Assembly: GCA_903821365.1 (NCBI GenBank) | Contig: CAIJKY010000013.1 | Location: 62,001-126,000 of the forward strand | From: an uncultured bacterium | GTDB taxonomy: Bacteria > Patescibacteriota > Saccharimonadia > Saccharimonadales > Saccharimonadaceae | DNA length: 64,000 nucleotides | Direction of reading: 5' to 3' | Part shown: positions 60,969 to 64,000 of the stretch, piece by piece | Numbering within the stretch: position 1 is the first letter of the stretch | How the letters are laid out: every line of letters starts with the position of its first letter | The notes under the pieces: generated by a model | The model's input: only the letters and a program-made list of their open reading frames with translations | What the model was told of the DNA's origin: nothing | The model's database searches: none | Made by a program: the position numbers and the translations under genes

Positions 60969-62738
60969 ATGGCAGGGGATGTCTTTGGCGAGTTAAGCCT
61001 TATTATTGCGATTGCCACAGGCATCAGCTTAATTATGCGCTGGCTTAAACAGCCGCTGCTCGTCGGCTACATTCTGACTGGTATCATTGTTGGGCCGTCA
61101 TTTTTGCATGTCATAGGCAACGGCCCGGCGTTTGAAAACTTTAGTGAAATTGGCATTGCCTTGTTGCTCTTTATTATTGGCCTTGAGCTAAAATTAAGTG
61201 TCATAAAAACACTCGGTAAGACAGTTATGCTGACAGCAATAACTACGATCGTGGGCATCGGTCTTATTGGCTATCTGACATGCTTGACGCTAGGATTCCC
61301 CCCACAAGCTTCCCTGCTAATGGCAACTGCCCTCACCTTCTCCAGCACGATCATCATCGTCAAAGTATTTAATGACCGTAAAGAAAGCGGTCGTCTATAC
61401 GCTCAAATCGCTATTGGTGTTCTGTTGTTTGAAGATATACTCGCGACGATAGCGCTGCTATTTGTTAACTCTGGCGACACCGACACAAGCCTGCTTACGC
61501 CAATCGCTTCAATACCCTTTGCGCAAGATTTTGAACGTGACCTCCAAAACTTTTTGATAGGCACTGATACATTAACGATATTTAATCTAATTATTAAGGG
61601 TGCCTTGCTTGCCGGGATGTTATGGGTGGCGAGCAGCAAACTCTTACCTAAAGTGGCGCATCACGTCGCCAAATCTCCAGAACTACTGTTTCTTAGCGCT
61701 ATTGCCTGGGGCTTTGGCATCGCAAGCATCTTTAAGCTGGCTGGCTTCTCAATCGAGATCGGCGCCTTGTTTGCTGGCGTAGCCTTGTCGTCGCTTCCGT
61801 ATACCCAAGAGATTGGCGCCCGACTCAAGCCACTTCGTGATTTCTTTATCGTGCTGTTCTTTGTCGTGCTTGGCGAATCGCTTGAGATGGATAACTTGCT
61901 GGCGGCACTTGGCCCAGCCTTAATTCTTTCGGCAGTGGTATTACTGTCAAAGCCGATATTGGTCATGACAAGTCTCGGTTTCTTGGGCTACACAAAACGT
62001 ACTAGTTTTAAAGCGGCCGTACCTCTATCGCAGATTAGTGAATTCTCGATTATCCTGGTTGTGCTTGGCGTCAGTAGTGGTATCGTCGATCATCATGCAG
62101 CAGCCGTCATCACCCTCGTTGCTATTATCACGATTGGTGCCTCGGCCTATCTCATGCAATACGACAGTGTCTTGTTCGCCCGTTTCGGCAAAGGCCTACA
62201 GCTCTTTGAACGACGGGTTATCCGTGAACATAGACACCACCAAGATATCTATCCACTTGTGCTTTTTGGCTACAAAAAAGGTGGCCATGAATTTATCAAA
62301 GCTTTCGAGAGCATGCATAAGAAGTTCGTTATTGTTGACTATAATCCAGAAGTTATTGAGAGCCTTGAACGCCAGCGTTTTAACGTCATGTACGGTGATG
62401 CGACTGATAGCGAACTACTCGATGAGCTCAACCTGCCAAAGGTGAAATTATTTGTTAGTACAATCGGCGACCATGCAACTAATATTTGGTTAGTGAAGCA
62501 TATTACCGCGCATAACAAAGAGGCCGTTATTATCTGCAACTCAGAGAATTATAATGATGCCGCCGAACTTTACCGGCATGGGGCAACCTATGTTATGATT
62601 CCGCACTACATCGGCTCAGAACGTATCAGCAGCTTCATAAAACGCAACGGCCTTAATAAAGGACATTTCGACCGTTACCGTGAAAAACATCTCGTCTCAA
62701 TCGGTCGAGCCGCACTCAGCCATCAGCATTTATCGTAA
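60969..62738 (+). CDS. CPA2 cation:proton antiporter with RCK N-domain
   Basis: 589 residues. Antiporter domain of about 12 helices (to about residue 395; LLFIIGLELKLSVIK, TALTFSSTIIIVKVFND) followed by an RCK/TrkA-N domain (about 435-550; FGYKKGGHEFIKAF, VIVDYNPEVIE, VMYGDATDSE). KefB/KefC-like; regulates K+ or Na+ and pH under ligand control. Its 3' end overlaps the following gene convergently by 9 bp. Confidence 0.92.
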   Translation: MAGDVFGELSLIIAIATGISLIMRWLKQPLLVGYILTGIIVGPSFLHVIGNGPAFENFSEIGIALLLFIIGLELKLSVIKTLGKTVMLTAITTIVGIGLIGYLTCLTLGFPPQASLLMATALTFSSTIIIVKVFNDRKESGRLYAQIAIGVLLFEDILATIALLFVNSGDTDTSLLTPIASIPFAQDFERDLQNFLIGTDTLTIFNLIIKGALLAGMLWVASSKLLPKVAHHVAKSPELLFLSAIAWGFGIASIFKLAGFSIEIGALFAGVALSSLPYTQEIGARLKPLRDFFIVLFFVVLGESLEMDNLLAALGPALILSAVVLLSKPILVMTSLGFLGYTKRTSFKAAVPLSQISEFSIILVVLGVSSGIVDHHAAAVITLVAIITIGASAYLMQYDSVLFARFGKGLQLFERRVIREHRHHQDIYPLVLFGYKKGGHEFIKAFESMHKKFVIVDYNPEVIESLERQRFNVMYGDATDSELLDELNLPKVKLFVSTIGDHATNIWLVKHITAHNKEAVIICNSENYNDAAELYRHGATYVMIPHYIGSERISSFIKRNGLNKGHFDRYREKHLVSIGRAALSHQHLS

Positions 62739-64000
62739 AGCTGCTTGCTTCGCCTTTCGCTCACGTCGCTGCTGCTCTTTTTGACGCCAATGCGCACGGC
62801 CTTCATTAAGCGATAAGGTAAAAATTGCGATGACACCTAACTGTCTCTGCCCAGGAGCACTTTGATTGTGATAGATGATCGATCCATCGCTCAGAGCCTC
62901 ACCTTTGCACGCGGGACAGTATATGCCCTCTTTCGTTATTTTCGCATCAACTACTTTGCCACAATTCGGGAGCGGACAGGTGACACAGCGGAGCGTATCG
63001 CTGCTTACCATGCCCATTGACTCTATAATCTGTGTTGTCGAACCTGCATTATCCGGACAGTCACCACTAAAATCACCTTGCGCTTGATGTGTTGTTACCG
63101 TAGCATCACTGATTGACTCAACAACATGCCCATGCAACTGCGCATCAATTGCCGCAGCCGCTCGTTGGCGCAATGCTTCGAGTTTTGGCGCTCGCTGCTT
63201 GGGGTCACGCACGGCCGCTACCACAGCGTCAACTGCGCGCATGTGTTCATCAAATAAGCTTGTCTGTGACTGCACATACGATAACGCGTCTTGCTTTGTT
63301 GCAAAGCGGCTGCCCGCGTACCATGTGCCACCTAGTTGTTCGCGCAGCACTTCGTCATAACTGCTTCGTGCTAGAGCTGGTAAAAATTCAGCTTCTTGAT
63401 CAGTTGCCGTAAAGACGTGACGTCGAGCCAAAAATTGTTCCGAGCTTATGTCATCTGGCACTTCGGTATCACCGAATGCTGCCGCCACCGCTCTTAGACC
63501 CTGCATGTTCGACTGGTCGAGTGATATCGTCGTCGAACGAACTCGGGCTCCATCGGCTTGATACATACGGACCATCGATCGAAGCCTTTGACGATTGTAT
63601 CCGCCAATCGTCGCAGTGCCGTCGCGCACAGCATCAGGCACCGGTGAAATAATCAGCAACATATTACCGTCAAGCTCGCCACGGGCTAAGGCCTCTACCC
63701 AGTATGCTTCATCTTCTTCAAGCATCGCTCGCTCTGCTTCAAAAGCATTCTCTGGCTCAATTTCTGCGCGGCGCTGGGCCACTGCTACCCAACGCCCAAT
63801 TACTTCGGCGAAACGATCACCAAACTCAGAGTAAACATGTCCAGCATCATCGACGGTAAAGTCAATTGGAGTCTCAAGTGACAAGCTTAAACGCTCCGAT
63901 ATATCGGTCGCCTCTTCAAAGCGACGAAAAGCTTCGTAGCGTTCATGATTTTCTTGCTGCCAATATTCGGCGCTAGCGCCACCAGTTGTATTCTGTAATT
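62730..64000 (-). CDS. unknown protein with C-terminal zinc ribbon (5' end beyond window)
   Basis: At least 423 codons. The frame has no stop up to base 64000 (upstream residues ASAEYWQQENHERYEAFRRF), so the TTG at 63867 region is not the true start. Mainly helical and acidic, then a C-terminal CVTCPLPNCG...YCPAC zinc-ribbon-like region and a basic coiled tail RRERKAKQAALR. Several CPR/Saccharibacteria-type proteins look like this, but I recognise no family. Confidence 0.65.
   Translation of the reverse strand, partial: LQNTTGGASAEYWQQENHERYEAFRRFEEATDISERLSLSLETPIDFTVDDAGHVYSEFGDRFAEVIGRWVAVAQRRAEIEPENAFEAERAMLEEDEAYWVEALARGELDGNMLLIISPVPDAVRDGTATIGGYNRQRLRSMVRMYQADGARVRSTTISLDQSNMQGLRAVAAAFGDTEVPDDISSEQFLARRHVFTATDQEAEFLPALARSSYDEVLREQLGGTWYAGSRFATKQDALSYVQSQTSLFDEHMRAVDAVVAAVRDPKQRAPKLEALRQRAAAAIDAQLHGHVVESISDATVTTHQAQGDFSGDCPDNAGSTTQIIESMGMVSSDTLRCVTCPLPNCGKVVDAKITKEGIYCPACKGEALSDGSIIYHNQSAPGQRQLGVIAIFTLSLNEGRAHWRQKEQQRRERKAKQAALR

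Noticed and set aside
1-64000. CRISPR arrays, rRNA, RNase P, tmRNA or SRP RNA
   Set aside because: No regularly spaced repeats and no recognisable conserved RNA cores were seen; gaps are mostly below 300 bp.
1-64000. UGA recoding as glycine, as in Gracilibacteria/SR1
   Set aside because: UGA ends several frames at the expected family length (for example the P450-like gene and the 36-codon ORF), and conserved proteins have no internal UGA.

Overview
The window looks like a chromosome segment of a Patescibacteria/CPR bacterium, most likely Candidatus Saccharibacteria (TM7). The assignment is inferred from gene content and style: standard genetic code, compact gene spacing, an hrcA-grpE-dnaK-dnaJ block, a complete glucose-6-phosphate to pentose-phosphate operon, MurJ and MurC, a type IV pilin, a DipZ-like thiol carrier, and several host-facing secreted proteins. 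No database search was possible, so names rest on motifs read from the translations.

Layout. 1-8.4 kb: end of a retropepsin-like protease, a giant multi-spanning membrane protein, then the heat-shock genes with four CIRCE operators, each carrying its -35 box in the CIRCE spacer. 8.4-20 kb: housekeeping genes (NMP kinase, tilS-ftsH-murJ-lepA, phosphatase, DnaQ/GIY-YIG nuclease, DEAD-box helicase, glycosyltransferase). 20-26.6 kb: a secreted lysozyme-like protein, then pgl-gnd-zwf-pgi in one tight operon, and sppA. 26.7-31.4 kb: a GC-rich orphan gene, tRNA-Met, and a secreted metzincin-like protease with two paralogous membrane-anchored proteins. 31.4-39.7 kb: Nudix, membrane and ATP-cone genes, a flavin disulfide oxidoreductase, RRM protein, a MarR/fasciclin pair with an operator, DipZ and glutaredoxin, initiator tRNA and a DivIC-like protein. 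39.8-43.4 kb: tRNA-Ile2 followed by an accessory stretch: a small membrane protein, a tRNA-like cloverleaf, a degenerate cytochrome P450, an atypical SDR and another GC-rich orphan. 43.4-54.2 kb: trehalase with a putative attenuator, MFS transporter, MurC, MscS, and a large cutinase/vWA/PKD/Fn3 surface protein with a MutY-like gene. 54.3-64 kb: AlkA, archaeal-type AspRS, CBS membrane protein, DsbA-like protein, a microprotein unit, CorA, VIT-like carrier, pilin, cation/proton antiporter and an incomplete zinc-ribbon protein.

How the parts may fit. The surface cutinase has the catalytic motifs of actinobacterial cutinases. Together with trehalase, an MFS carrier and the pentose-phosphate operon, it allows a hypothesis that this epibiont strips trehalose mycolates from an actinobacterial host and burns the sugar. 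Three GC-rich single-gene units (26.7, 40.4 and 42.6 kb) stand out from the rest: strong Shine-Dalgarno sites, GC-rich 3' hairpins and codon use unlike the neighbours. Two of them lie beside CAT-anticodon tRNA genes. By contrast, many native genes have a -10 box 7-10 nt before the ATG, which suggests leaderless mRNAs.
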